Shown here: positions 47,139 to 56,585 of the stretch, piece by piece
Position numbering within the stretch: the first letter of the stretch is position 1
Layout: the number at the start of each line of letters is the position of its first letter
Assembly (NCBI GenBank): GCA_940746715.1
Contig: CALNWN010000008.1
Coordinates: forward strand, 62,001 to 126,000
Source: an uncultured Paraburkholderia sp.
GTDB taxonomy: Bacteria > Pseudomonadota > Gammaproteobacteria > Burkholderiales > Burkholderiaceae
DNA: 64,000 bases
Direction of reading: 5' to 3'
The notes under the pieces: generated by a model
Told to the model about the DNA's origin: nothing
Seen by the model: only the letters and a program-made list of their open reading frames with translations
Database searches by the model: none
Program-made: the position numbers and the translations under genes

Positions 47139-47291
47139 CTACTTGTCACTCTTTTTCGGAATCTTTGCGCCCGATTTGCGGGCCTGATTCAGCGCGATGG
47201 CGACCGCCTGCTTATGCGGCTTGCCATGTTTAGTTTCGGTCTTGATGTTGCGCGACACGGTTTCTCTGGATGTTCCTCTTTTCAGCGGCAT
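47139..47291 (-). CDS. DUF6496-type small basic protein
   Basis: 50 residues from ATG 47291: MPLKRGTSRETVSRNIKTET, then KHGKPHKQAVAIALNQARKS, GAKIPKKSDK. AGGAGAGGATC lies immediately upstream. The GKPHKQAVAIAL motif is typical of the DUF6496 family, small and lysine-rich, possibly nucleic-acid binding. Located 51 bp upstream of the GFA gene on the same strand. Confidence 0.72.
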   Translation of the reverse strand: MPLKRGTSRETVSRNIKTETKHGKPHKQAVAIALNQARKSGAKIPKKSDK

Positions 47292-47463
47292 GATCCTCTC
47301 CTGTCAGTCGACGCGTTAATCGGGACGCAACCGTGACACGCCACGGCTGCCATTGAAAACGCAGCACGCCACGTGCCACACGGCGTGTCGCGCACCCGCG
47401 GCATCGGGAACGCTTGGGCTCTGCCGTATCAAGCTGTTGCGCGAGTGCAGCCGTTGCCTGTGA

Positions 47464-48006
47464 CTATTCCGACACGCCCTTCTTCGACGCGAGTTGCTGC
47501 GCGCGCTGATAGTGCTCCTTGATGGTAGGCAGCCCCTTCTGCGCGGCTTCCTTGAGTTTCGCGTCCTGCCCGTCGGCGATTTCCTTTTCGAAGGCGGCAA
47601 TCGTCTTCTTGTGCCCCTCGAGAGCGACCTTCTGGATATAGGCCTGATCGAATTCCTTGCCCTTTAACGGCTTGAGCGCGTCGAGCACGCTCGTATCCGA
47701 ATTGTCCTTCGGCACTTCCACACCATGCGGCGCGGCCATCTTCAGTTCGAGCGTCAGTTTCGTGTGATCGATCATCATGTGATGAGCGAACGACTTCACG
47801 TCCTTGTCGCTGGAGTTTTTGGTCGCCAGTTTGGAAGCGTCGATTTCCGTCGACGAAGACATCGAGGCCGCCTGAACGAAGTCTTTGTCCACCTGCGGGA
47901 GCGGATTGGCGGCGGTGGTCGAGGCGGCTTCCGTCTGCGCGTTCGCAGCGACCGGAACGAGGCTGAAACAACCGCACGCTAGTGCAATTACTGTCATCTT
48001 CTTCAT
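47464..48006 (-). CDS. DUF4142 exported protein
   Basis: 180 residues from ATG 48006 (GAGGAAACGC directly upstream). The signal peptide MKKMTVIALACGCFSLVPVA ends near ANAQTEA. The DUF4142 four-helix domain follows: VDKDFVQAASMSSSTEIDAS, KDVKSFAHHMMIDHTKLTLE, then AYIQKVALEGHKKTIAAFEK. Ferritin-like fold, periplasmic, function unknown. The conserved His of the MMIDHT motif is present. Intact. Confidence 0.82.
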   Translation of the reverse strand: MKKMTVIALACGCFSLVPVAANAQTEAASTTAANPLPQVDKDFVQAASMSSSTEIDASKLATKNSSDKDVKSFAHHMMIDHTKLTLELKMAAPHGVEVPKDNSDTSVLDALKPLKGKEFDQAYIQKVALEGHKKTIAAFEKEIADGQDAKLKEAAQKGLPTIKEHYQRAQQLASKKGVSE

Positions 48007-48203
48007 GCGTTTCCTCACTGAGGTTCGAACGGGGTAGCAAAGTGGCGCAATGTTCGTTGCGACACCCTCGGCGCAGCAACCCGCATGCCGCGGCGCGTCA
48101 AACCAGCGAGTTCTTTATCTGCTCCCGCTCGAACGCGGGCACGGTTGCGGGACCGCCCCTTGCTGGTTGCCCTTGCCTTCCAACCAAACAGAGGGAGAAC
48201 GCA

Positions 48204-48377
48204 ATGACCACGAAACCCAAAGGTCCTGACGAGTCGACGCAAAACGAAACCGGTGGTGAATCCGGCGAACGGACATTCGAAACCGACGTGTCCGAAACCG
48301 GTGATGACGGCACCACCGTCCGTCAAGCGGAAGTGAAGGAAAGCGACCTGTCCGAAGTGAAGAAGGACAAGTCCTGA
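48204..48377 (+). CDS. Small acidic hypothetical protein
   Basis: 57 residues from ATG 48204 with GAGGGAG seven bases upstream: MTTKPKGPDESTQNETGGES, then a Glu/Asp/Thr-rich disordered tail ending SEVKKDKS. No family recognised; composition resembles small stress-response proteins. Divergent from the DUF4142 gene (197-bp gap). Confidence 0.55.
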   Translation: MTTKPKGPDESTQNETGGESGERTFETDVSETGDDGTTVRQAEVKESDLSEVKKDKS

Positions 48378-48466
48378 AGCCTGTCGTCCTGAAGCCTGTC
48401 GCGAAGGCCGCGCCCGCCTTCATTCCCGGACGCGGCCGCCATTGAAACCTCAACACACGATAGCCT

Positions 48467-49545
48467 GTGAGAATCGCTCAAGTCGCCCCCTGTACGAAAG
48501 CGTTCCGCCCTTTGCCTATGGGGCGACCGAGCGCGTGGTTTCCTACCTCACTGAAGAACTCGTTCGACGCGGCCACGAGGTCACCCTGTTCGCCACGGCC
48601 GACTCCAGCACCGCCGCGCGGCTCGTGCCGATCTGCGAGCGGGGACTATGGCGCGACACGGCCGTGTGGGACACGCTCACGCATCATGTGCGGCAGCTCG
48701 CTGCGCGTCGCGCATCTCGCGCATGAGTTCGACGTCGTGCATTTCATGGCGACCCGCTGCATTTTCCCCTCACGCGGTCGCTGCCGTGCAAGTCGCTCAC
48801 CACGCTGCACGGCCAGTTACTGCCGGTGGATCACGGGCCGCTCTTTCGCGAATTCGCGGCGGCGCCGCTCGTCTCGATCTCCGACGATCAGCGCAAGCCG
48901 GTGCCGTCCGCGAACTGGCAGGCGACGATCCATCACGGCATGCCGCGCGACGAATTCGAGTTCCAGCCGCTGCCCGGCGACTATTTGCTGTTTCTCGGCC
49001 GTCTGATGCCCGGCAAGCGGCCCGACCTCGCGTTGGACATTGCAAGGCGCACGGGGCTTCCGTTGAAGATGGCGGGCAAGCTGCATCCCGGCGAGCGCGA
49101 ATACTTCGCAGAGCAGATCGAACGTTCGCGCGACTTCACCGACTATCTCGGCGAAGTCGGCGGAACACTGCGCAAGGAACTGCTGCGCCATGCGCGGGCG
49201 CTGCTTTTTCCGGTGGAATGGGCCGAACCGTTCGGCATGGTGATGATCGAGGCGATGGCCTGCGGCACGCCGGTCGTTGCGTTCGGACGCGGCGCGGTCC
49301 CCGAAGTCCTGGAGCACGGCGTCAGCGGCTTTATCGTCGATAACGTGGAAGAGGCCGTGAAGGCTGTGGCCCGCATCGGTGAGATAGATCGCGCGCAATG
49401 CCGCCGCGCATTCGAAGCGCGTTTTACGGCAACCCGTATGGCCGACGATTACCTGCGCGTGTACGAGCGCCTCATTGCGGGTACGGGCATGCGCGCGCCA
49501 GTGCCGGCGTCCGATAGCGACGCCGACGCACAGGTATGCGGCTAA
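48467..49545 (+). pseudogene. Glycosyltransferase family 4, at least three frameshifts
   Basis: The start is GTG 48467 (MRIAQVAP). Frame is lost at once in a run of five C (48482-48486); the next frame holds ESVPPFAYGATERVVSYLTE and EELVRRGHEVTLFATADSS. Frame changes again near 48700 (VAHLAHEFDVVHF) and near 48770. The C-terminal half from DHGPLFREFAAAPLVSISDD is open to the end. It includes YLLFLGRLMPGKRPDLALDI and donor-site EWAEPFGMVMIEAMACGTPV. Unlinked to the main polysaccharide cluster. Non-functional as a whole. Confidence 0.83.
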
Positions 49546-49632
49546 ACGTTCGGCAAATCGCTCGCCGAATCGCCGGACTCACTGCCAGCCTGGAAACCAC
49601 GGCCCCCAAGGACGGGGCCGTGGCAAGCGGCA

Positions 49633-50040
49633 TCAACCGACGTTCACTTCAATTCGGCGTGGCCGCGCTTCTTCGCGTCGCGGAATGACGAGTTTCAGCA
49701 CGCCGTCCTGCAAATTGGCTTCGATCTTCGACGTGTCGAATTCCGCGCCCAGCGTGAATGAACGCTTGAAATGCGGCGCGCGGATTTCTGCGTGCTGCAG
49801 ACGCAGGCCCGCGCGCGTCGGCACGCTCGCCTCCGCTTCGATATGCAGATTGCCGTCGTGCACGCGCACTTCCAGCTTCTCTTTGGACACACCCGGCAAA
49901 TCCGCCCACAGCGTGACGCCATGCGCGTTTTCGATCACGTCGACGGGCGGCGTGAGCGTCGCGCGCGGCTCGGCCTGCTCGCGTTCGCCGCGTGCCACCG
50001 GCTGCTGATCCTTCTGAACTACTTGAGTCGTATCGCTCAT
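49633..50040 (-). CDS. Hsp20/alpha-crystallin small heat-shock protein
   Basis: 135 residues from ATG 50040 (GGAGGG nine bases upstream). Alpha-crystallin domain: PPVDVIENAHGVTLWADLPG, VRVHDGNLHIEAEASV, FKRSFTLGAEFDTSKIEANL, with the C-terminal DGVLKLVIPRREEARPRRIE. ATP-independent holdase. Second gene of a two-gene hsp20 operon, 24 bp after its partner. Intact. Confidence 0.9.
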   Translation of the reverse strand: MSDTTQVVQKDQQPVARGEREQAEPRATLTPPVDVIENAHGVTLWADLPGVSKEKLEVRVHDGNLHIEAEASVPTRAGLRLQHAEIRAPHFKRSFTLGAEFDTSKIEANLQDGVLKLVIPRREEARPRRIEVNVG

Positions 50041-50064
50041 GATTCCCTCCATCACGGATGATGA

Positions 50065-50505
50065 TTACTGAATGGCGATTGCGCGAGGCCTGGACGATTC
50101 GCGCTTGCCGACGCTGATCGACAGACAGCCGTTCGAGTAGCGTGCCTCGACCTTGTCGGGATCGGCCTGTTGCGGCAGTTCAATCACCCGGCGGAAAGAG
50201 CCCGTGAATCGCTCCTGCGCATACTGACGCGTGGACTCGTCGGCCTCGGACGCGACGCGCTTGCGCTCGCCGGCAATCGTCAGCAAGCCCTTGTCGATGG
50301 ACACGTCGAGTTGCGACGGATCGATGCCCGGCGCGAACGCGACAATCTCGATCGAGTCGTCGGTGGTGCCGATATTGATTTGCGGAAATGCCGGCAGGCG
50401 GCCGGAGCGGATGCTCGAAGGGAAACCGCCGAACAGCGCCGACATCTGCTGCTGCAGATGGTCGAACTGACTGAACAGGTCGGTCGCGAAGTAAAGGTCA
50501 CTCAT
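50065..50505 (-). CDS. Hsp20/alpha-crystallin small heat-shock protein
   Basis: 146 residues from ATG 50505 (AGGAGG ten bases upstream). The N-terminus MSDLYFATDLFSQFDHLQQQ precedes the alpha-crystallin domain: INIGTTDDSIEIVAFAPGID, QLDVSIDKGLLTIAGERKRV, YAQERFTGSFRRVIELPQQA, ending SNGCLSISVGKRESSRPRAI. First gene of the operon; a sigma-32-like promoter lies about 155 bp upstream. Class A/B Hsp20 pairs of this kind form hetero-oligomers in other bacteria. Confidence 0.9.
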   Translation of the reverse strand: MSDLYFATDLFSQFDHLQQQMSALFGGFPSSIRSGRLPAFPQINIGTTDDSIEIVAFAPGIDPSQLDVSIDKGLLTIAGERKRVASEADESTRQYAQERFTGSFRRVIELPQQADPDKVEARYSNGCLSISVGKRESSRPRAIAIQ

Positions 50506-50660
50506 GATCGTTTCCTCCTCGGTAGTGCCGGGGCGAGGAGACGGACGGGACGACACGCTCCGCTCCGCCTGCCCGCACCCGCTGACAGACAAATCGGGCA
50601 TACAGCGCGCCGCCGGAAGGGCGTCTCTGCGTGCCCGGAACTCACTGAGCGGAATCTAAA

Positions 50661-50686
50661 ATAAATCCGCCCACCACGATTTCAAG
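50661..50686 (-). promoter_or_regulatory. Heat-shock (sigma-32-type) promoter candidate for the hsp20 operon
   Basis: Read leftward: CTTGAAA (complement of 50680-50686) is an exact -35 match. It is followed after about 12 bases by GGATTTAT, a partial match to CCCCATNT. It faces the hsp20 pair. Confidence 0.45.
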
Positions 50687-50708
50687 ACCCTTCCTGCAAA
50701 TTTTTGCC

Positions 50709-50735
50709 CTTGAAAAATAGAGGCGAAACCACATA
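50709..50735 (+). promoter_or_regulatory. Heat-shock (sigma-32-type) promoter candidate for the divergent gene
   Basis: CTTGAAA (50709-50715), 13-bp spacer, CCACATA (50729-50735): a good match to the sigma-32 consensus CTTGAAA-N13..17-CCCCATNT. It is placed 34 bp before the hypothetical gene starting at 50770. Confidence 0.55.
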
Positions 50736-50769
50736 GTCGTGCGAGATCAAACAAGTGTCGGAGAAAGGC

Positions 50770-51253
50770 ATGGAATTCGATCCGGACTGGCTGACTCTGG
50801 GACGGCACCGCGTGTGCCTGCGCTCGCCAAGAGGGTTTCCCACCGAAGGCATGCGCACTGCCGTCGACGTGATACGCATTGCCATCGAGAACAACATGAG
50901 CGCTCGCGCGCGTCTCGTGGATGTTGCGGTGCGAGAGGAAAAATCGTACGACGTCTCGGTGGGCACGACCTTCGCCGAAGACCGCCTGTGCCCCGCAACT
51001 GGAAGCGGCGATTGCCACGGTGCTCGGCTTGCTGCCGTCACAGGTGCGCATCTTCGTGACGGTCGTGACGCAGGAGGAAGTGGATCTGCATTTCGGCGTG
51101 TACGAGCGGATGCTGGCCGAAAAGATCAGCGGATTGCCGCCCATCAGACGAACTGCGCAAGAGGACGTGGACGGCCTGCGCGGCTTGTCCGATACGAGCC
51201 ACATTGCAGGAGAGGCGAAACAAGGCGGCCTGGCGGCTCGCGCGCAGCCTTAA
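50770..51253 (+). pseudogene. Conserved hypothetical protein with heat-shock-type promoter, frameshifted
   Basis: Two frames combine. MEFDPDWLTLGRHRVCLRSP to VAVREEKSYDVSVGTTFAED is in one frame. From about 50993 PQLEAAIATVLGLLPSQVRI, FVTVVTQEEVDLHFGVYERM continues in another. One extra base in the CTGTGCCCCGCAA stretch explains the shift. Complete length about 160 codons. No family is recognised. The divergent position from hsp20 and the sigma-32-like promoter suggest a stress role. Confidence 0.62.
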
Positions 51254-51359
51254 GATTTCCTTCAGCATCGCGCGATAAATTCCAGGCAACGTCTGTTGCC
51301 ACACGATACCGGCGAGCCAGCCTCGCCGTACATTACTAAAAAAACCTGAGAGAGCCCCT

Positions 51360-51641
51360 ATGCCGAAGGCAAAATCCGGCGGCGCCGCTGCGGCCAGCGC
51401 CCGCCTTGCGTACCTGCTCGAACTGGCGCGCGGCTCTTCGCATATCGGCAGCACGTTGACGCCGGAAAGCGAAAAGCGCGCGATCGCCGAAACCCTCGCC
51501 GAGTTCTGTCAAGTGTATGGGGAAGCGCACGTGGCGCTGTTCCAGCAGCTCCTCGCGGAAGAGCTCCGGCAACGCGGCAAGCGCGACGCCGCTGCCGCGG
51601 TCGCGCATTTCAAATTTGTCGGCGGTTCAGGCAGGCCCTGA
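51360..51641 (+). CDS. Hypothetical protein
   Basis: 93 residues from ATG 51360: MPKAKSGGAAAASARLAYLL, then STLTPESEKRAIAETLAEFC. Predicted all-helical, soluble. No family recognised. Its 3' end overlaps the end of the convergent hybrid kinase gene by 15 bp. GAGAGAGCCCC precedes the start. Confidence 0.55.
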   Translation: MPKAKSGGAAAASARLAYLLELARGSSHIGSTLTPESEKRAIAETLAEFCQVYGEAHVALFQQLLAEELRQRGKRDAAAAVAHFKFVGGSGRP

Positions 51642-53607
51642 CAGCGCGGCCCGACGTGCCATTAACTCGTCGAAGCCGCGCAGCATTGCGTCCAGTTCGG
51701 CGATGCTATAGGGCTTGTGAAGTGCGCCCCAGCGAAACGGCAACGTCTTCACGGCAGGCATTTCATGGCCCGATGCAAAAATAACGCGTAGCGTGGGCCG
51801 CAATTGCGTGGCACGCTGGGCCAGCTCGAGGCCGGGCATGGCCGGCATGGAGAGGTCCGTGACCAGCACGTCGAACCGTTCTCGCCTCCTCCGGCGAACC
51901 CGTGGTAGTCGCGTCGTGGCCCACCAGCTTCAGCAATTCGCCGACCGCCTCCGACGTCTCCACGTCGTCGTCAACCAGCAGACGCAGACTCACCTCAGCC
52001 GCCGGCGCGGGCCGTGTTTCCTCCGCGGCAGCGCTGCGGGCGAGCGGCGGCACGCCGAGTATCTGCCGTATCTTGTACGCGAGCTGCTCGCGGCTATAGG
52101 GCTTGCTCAGCAATTCGACGCCGGGGTCGAGCCGCCCGCCGTGCACGATCGCGTTTTGCGTATAGCCCGATGTAAAAAGCACCTTCAGGCGCGGCAACAA
52201 CTGCACGGCCTGCGCGACCATGGCCGGGCTGCGCAGCGGCCCCGGCATCACGACATCGGTAAACAGCAGGTCGATATGCACGCCGCTGCGCACCACCGCG
52301 AGAGCCTGCTCTGCGTCGTTCGCCTTCAGCACGCTGTAGCCGAGGCCGGAGAGCGTGTCGACCACGGTGGATTGCACCTCCTTGTCGTCTTCCACGACGA
52401 GGATCGTCTCTGTCCCGCCGAGCAGCGTGACGGGCTGAGGAGCCGGCGTCTCGACCGCTTCTTCCATGGAGCGCGGCAGATAGATCTTGACCGTCGTACC
52501 GTGCCCCACTTCGCTGTAAATCCGGATGTGGCCGCCGCTCTGCTTGACGAAGCCATAGGCCATGTTGAGCCCGAGGCCCGTACCCTCGCCTTCCGGTTTC
52601 GTCGTGAAAAAAGGATCGAACGCGCGCTGCACGACTTCGGGCGGCATGCCCGTGCCGGTGTCGGTCACGGCGAGCATCACGTACTGGCCTGCGGGCACGT
52701 CCGGAAAGCCCACCACGTACTGGTCGTCGAGCATGGCGTTCGACACTTCCATGGTCAGCTTGCCGCCTTCTTTCATCGCGTCGCGTGCATTGATCGCAAG
52801 ATTGAGGATCACGTTCTCCAACTGATGCACGTCGACGAGCGTATTCCACAGTCCGCCCGCCACCACGGTTTCGATCTGGACCGTTTCGCCGAGGGCACGG
52901 CGCAGCAGGTCGTCCATGCCGCGAATGGCGGCCGCCAGATTGATGACGATAGGCCGCAACGGCTGCTGGCGCCCGAACGCGAGCAGCTGCGAGGCGAGCT
53001 TCACGCCGCGCTCCACTGCGTCGATTGCCTTGTCGAGGCGCTCGCGCGTCCAGCCGTCGCGCTTGTGGCGGCTTTCCAGCAGTTCCAGGTTGCCGCGCAA
53101 AATCTGCATGACGTTGTTGAAGTCGTGCGCGACGCCGCCTGTGAGCTTGCCGATGGCTTCCATTTTCTGCGACTGCACGAGGGCAACGCGGGTCTCTTCG
53201 AGCAGCCGCGTTGCTTCCATTCGCTCCGTAATGTCGCGCGTGATCTTTGCGAAGCCGAGCAGCGCACCGTCGGGCGAACGCAGCGCCGTCAATACGACGC
53301 TTGCCCAGAAAACCTTGCCGTCCTTGCGCAGACGCCAGCCTTCGCCTTCGAAGCGCCCTTCGCGACGCGCCGTGGCGAGCGCGGTGTGCGGGAGCCCTTT
53401 TGCACGCTCCTCAGCCGTGTAGAAGATCTCCAGCGGCTGCCCGATGACCTCCTCCTCGCGAAAGCCGTGAATGAATTCTCCGCCCGGATTCCACGAGCGA
53501 ATGCGGCCGTCTTCGGACAGCCCGGTCACGGCGTAGTCGCGCAAGGATTGAAGCCAGATATTGGCCCAATTCTGAACGATGTCATCCGGCTCGTATGCCT
53601 GCGCCAT
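51627..53607 (-). pseudogene. Hybrid histidine kinase (PAS-HisKA-HATPase-REC-REC), frameshift in the last receiver
   Basis: ATG 53607. PAS domain with RIRSWNPGGEFIHGFREEEV; H-box GGVAHDFNNVMQILRGNLEL; N-box LNLAINARDAMKEGGKL; G-boxes DTGTGM and GTGLGLNMAYGF. First receiver: DLLFTDVVMPGPLRSPAMVA. Second receiver begins RLLVDDDVETSEAVGELLKL and loses frame near 51880. Its second half (LVTDLSMPAMPGLELAQRAT with phospho-acceptor Asp, and final LHKPYSIAELDAMLRGFDEL) is in another frame. About 660 codons. The kinase core and first receiver could still be made. Same architecture as the kinase at 42232. Confidence 0.88.
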
Positions 53608-53941
53608 CAAGATGCTACATGGAAAATAGGCCGAGGACCTATCTGCGATTTAATGCGCGGCGCAAAGGCGCACCGCGTATTGTCTTCTACTGTTTGGCCT
53701 TCTCTCGCACGTAAAGCCCCGGAAAAGCCGGTCCTTTGCGGCTTTATGCGCATCGTGACATTTTATTAGCGAACGCAAGCGAGATGAAGCGCTGTGAGCG
53801 AAGACGGCCTCAAACGCGTGTAAGTGTTTGAAAGACTCCGCGCAAATTGTCAGCGCAAGGCCGTGCGCCGGCCACTTTCGGGAAGGTACAACGCTTGCTA
53901 GCCACTCGCAAACGCCCATCACTCACGCCCCTCGCCGAAGC
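53608..53941. promoter_or_regulatory. Divergent region between hybrid kinase and caa3 cluster
   Basis: 334 bp without a recognisable gene. AAAGCCG (53725-53731) and CGGCTTT (53740-53746) form a perfect 7-bp stem with an 8-nt loop and A/T-rich flanks; it may be a leader hairpin or a terminator. Promoters for both divergent units should lie here but are not obvious. Confidence 0.35.
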
Positions 53942-55053
53942 ATGCACACAGGCCAAGCCCCTCGAAGCCGGCAGAAGAGCCCTGCCGCAAAGCTCCTGCG
54001 CGGCGCGCAGCGGCTGCGGATCGCGGCGGCTTCGTGCTGCGGGCTCGCGTTGCATGCGCGGGCTGCTTCTGCTGCTTCTGCTGCACCTGCTGCACCTGCT
54101 CATGATGCGCTCAGTCCGGCGGGCGTGCAGGCGTCCCACATCTTTTGGCTCTGGACTCTCACGCTGACGGTCTGCTCTCTGGTGTTCGCGGCCGTGCTGA
54201 TCGCGCTCCTCGTCGCGATGACGCGCGCCGCGCGCGAACCGCGATGCGCGCCCCGACCTCGGCCCGCTGGAGCGCCCGGAAAAACGCGTGCGACGCGTGG
54301 TGGGCGGGGCGACGGCCGTGTCGGTCGTGCTGCTGTTCGGCCTCCTCCTCGCCGACGTTGCAACTGACCGCGCGCTGTCGCGATTGCCCGTCGTCGACGC
54401 CGTTCATCTGGAGATGACCGGGCACCAGTGGTTGTGGGAAGCCCGTTACGCGGACGACACACCCGGCAGCGGCTTCGCGGTGGCGAACGAACTGCACATT
54501 CCGGTGGGCCGGCCCGTCGTCATCTCGCTGAAGGCCGACGACGTGATCCATACCTTCTGGGTGCCGAACCTGCACGGCAAGAAGGACATGATTCCGGGGC
54601 GCCAATCGACAATCGAATTTCGTGCCGACCGCGCCGGCACCTATCGCGGCCAGTGCGCGGAATTCTGCGGCCTCGAACATGCGCTGATGGCCTTCACCGT
54701 GGTGGCCGAGCCGCCCGCCCAATACGACGCCTGGGTGGCGCGGCAGCGCGCGCCCGCGCCGCAGCCCGTCAACGCGCTGCAAGCACAGGGCGAACGCCTC
54801 TTCACGACCGGCACCTGCGCCGGCTGCCACACGGTGCGCGGCACCTCGGCGCACGGCGTGCTCGGCCCCGATCTCACGCACGTGATGAGCCGCCCGATGC
54901 TCGGCGCCGGCACGTTTCGAGAACACCCCCGCGAATCCGGAGTCGTGGATCAAGGCGCCCGGCAGCATGAAGCCCGGCACCACGATGCCCGCAAGCCAGT
55001 TGTCGGCGCAGGACCTCAATGCCCTTGTCGCATGGATCGGAACCCTTCAATGA
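53942..55053 (+). pseudogene. ctaC: Cytochrome c oxidase subunit II with fused cytochrome c (caa3-type), two frameshifts
   Basis: The likely start is ATG 53942; a tandem Ala/Ser/Pro-coding tract (about 54062-54100) and the first helix (HIFWLWTLTLTVCSLVFAAV) are in one frame. The second helix (VVGGATAVSVVLLFGLLLAD) and CuA domain are in another after a shift near 54250. CuA ligands are intact (YRGQCAEFCGLEHALM), as is heme-c site CAGCH. A run of three T where two are expected near 54920 shifts the last 40 residues; the expected ending (LSAQDLNALVAWIGTLQ) ends at TGA 55051-55053. Next gene overlaps by ATGA. Confidence 0.85.
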
Positions 55054-56007
55054 GCGAACGTCACTCCACCTCCGGGCGGTCCATCGAGCATCTCGTCGAC
55101 GGCCCCGCCGCGGGCCTCGACATTGTCGAGGCGCTGGCACGCACCTGGAGCGACCCGCCGGGTTGGCTCGGCCGCCTGTCGGCGATCAATCACAAGACCG
55201 TCGCGCGGCGCTTCGTGATCACGACATTCGTCTTCTTCCTGCTGGCGCGCCTTCTCGCGCTTGCCATGCGCCTGCAACTCGCGCGGCCCGGCAATCGCCT
55301 CGTCGGGCCGGAACTGTATAACCAGCTCTTCACGATCCACGGCACGACGATGATGTTCCTGTTCGCCGTGCCGTTCATGCAGGCCGTCGCCGGATGGCTC
55401 GTTCCGCTGATGATCGGCGCGCGCAGCGTCGCCTTTCCGCGCATGAACACCTACGCCTACTGGGTGTTCCTGTTCGGCGGCGCGACGCTGTATGTCGCTT
55501 TCCTGCTCGGCGCCGGACCGGACGCCGGCTGGTTCAGCTACGTGCCGCTCGCCGGTCCCGATTATTCGACGGGCAAAGGCGTCGACATCTGGGCACAGAT
55601 GATCACCTTCACCGAACTCTCCGGGCTGATCGAAGCGGTGGTGCTCATCACCACCATCTTCAAGATGCGCGCGCCGGGCATGTCGCTTAACCGCATGCCG
55701 CTCTTCGTGTGGGCCACGCTGATCACGCAATTTATGGTGCTGTTCGCGATGCCCGCAGTGATGCTGAGCAGTACCGCACTCATTCTGGACCGCCTGGTCG
55801 GCACGCATTTCTACAACTCCGCGCGGCGGGGACGTGTTGTTATGGCAGCACCTGTTCTGGTCATCGGCGTCAGCGTGATGGTGTTTATCGTCAATGCCCT
55901 GCATAGCTACCGGCATGGCGCCGTGGCAGGCGCGGATCCGTGGGGCGCCGGTACGCTCGAGTGGAGCACCACGAGCCCGCCGCCGCATAATTTCGACGCG
56001 CTGCCTG
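55050..56007 (+). pseudogene. ctaD: Cytochrome c oxidase subunit I (caa3-type), large internal and C-terminal deletions
   Basis: MSERHSTSGR (ATG 55050) through LSAINHKTVARRFVITTFVF, heme His in FTIHGTTMMFLFAVPF, to LDRLVGTHFYN is normal. A frameshift then precedes readable WQHLFW (about 55840-55860), and sequence jumps to IGVSVMVFIVNALHSYRHGA. About 200 residues are missing, including the His-Tyr copper ligand pair, the His-His pair and the two axial/CuB histidines before them in AHFH-type motifs. After TTSPPPHNFDALP the gene joins directly to the second half of subunit III. No proton pumping or oxygen reduction is possible. Confidence 0.87.
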
Positions 56008-56268
56008 CGCGCCTTCGAATTCGCAGCGCTGAACGTGAGCTGGTACACCAACTCGTACGGCTCCGTGGTCTGGCTGCTGCTGGGCCTGCACACGACCCAC
56101 CTGATTACCGATGCCGTGGACACCGCGGTGCTCACCGTGCTGCTCTTCACCGGTCCGTTTGAAGGCAAACGTTTCGTCGATGTGAGCGAGAACGCGATGT
56201 ACTGGTATTTTGTCGTCCTGAGCTGGTTGCCGATTTATGCGGTGATCTATCTGGCTCCCCGCTTGTGA
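56008..56268 (+). pseudogene. ctaE: Cytochrome c oxidase subunit III, C-terminal remnant
   Basis: About 86 codons: RAFEFAALNVSWYTNSYGSV, then VWLLLGLHTTHLITDAVDTA, VLTVLLFTGPFEGKRFVDVS, and ENAMYWYFVVLSWLPIYAVI ending TGA 56268. It keeps the last two to three helices. The N-terminal half is missing and replaced by the end of the ctaD remnant. The following gene start overlaps its stop (TGATG). Confidence 0.83.
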
Positions 56269-56585
56269 TGGATGTTGCCATGCGAACCTGGCTTGCGCTG
56301 CTTGGTGCGCCCTCAGCGGTCCTCGCCGCGCTGAGTGCCGACTATGCGCTCGTCACGCCCGCGTGCGCGTGGCGCACGCTCTTGCCGCTCGGCAGCGTGA
56401 CCGGCACCGCACTGCTGTTTGCGATTATCGCCACGCTGCTCGCCTGGCACCGCTGGCGCGAAGCGGGCATGGTGGCGCCTGCGAACGCGCCTGCCTTGCC
56501 CGCGCGACCCGCAATGCTCGCCTGTGCGGCCACCTGGGTCGGCATGATCTCGACGCTCGCGCTCGTCGCAATGTGGATACCGTAA
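56268..56585 (+). CDS. Membrane protein of the caa3 oxidase cluster
   Basis: 105 residues, open. ATG 56268 overlaps the ctaE stop, and its TAA shares a base with the next ATG (TAATG). Three helices: WLALLGAPSAVLAALSADYA, LLPLGSVTGTALLFAIIATL and MLACAATWVGMISTLALVAM. Small proteins of this position occur in many Burkholderiaceae caa3 loci; no function is assigned. Everything around it is broken. Confidence 0.65.
   Translation: MDVAMRTWLALLGAPSAVLAALSADYALVTPACAWRTLLPLGSVTGTALLFAIIATLLAWHRWREAGMVAPANAPALPARPAMLACAATWVGMISTLALVAMWIP

Noticed and set aside
54288..56162. A single 624-codon frame that looks like a fused oxidase subunit II-I protein
   Set aside because: The fusion arises from a +1 shift near 54920 that bypasses the subunit II stop. 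The ATGA overlap shows two separate ancestral genes.
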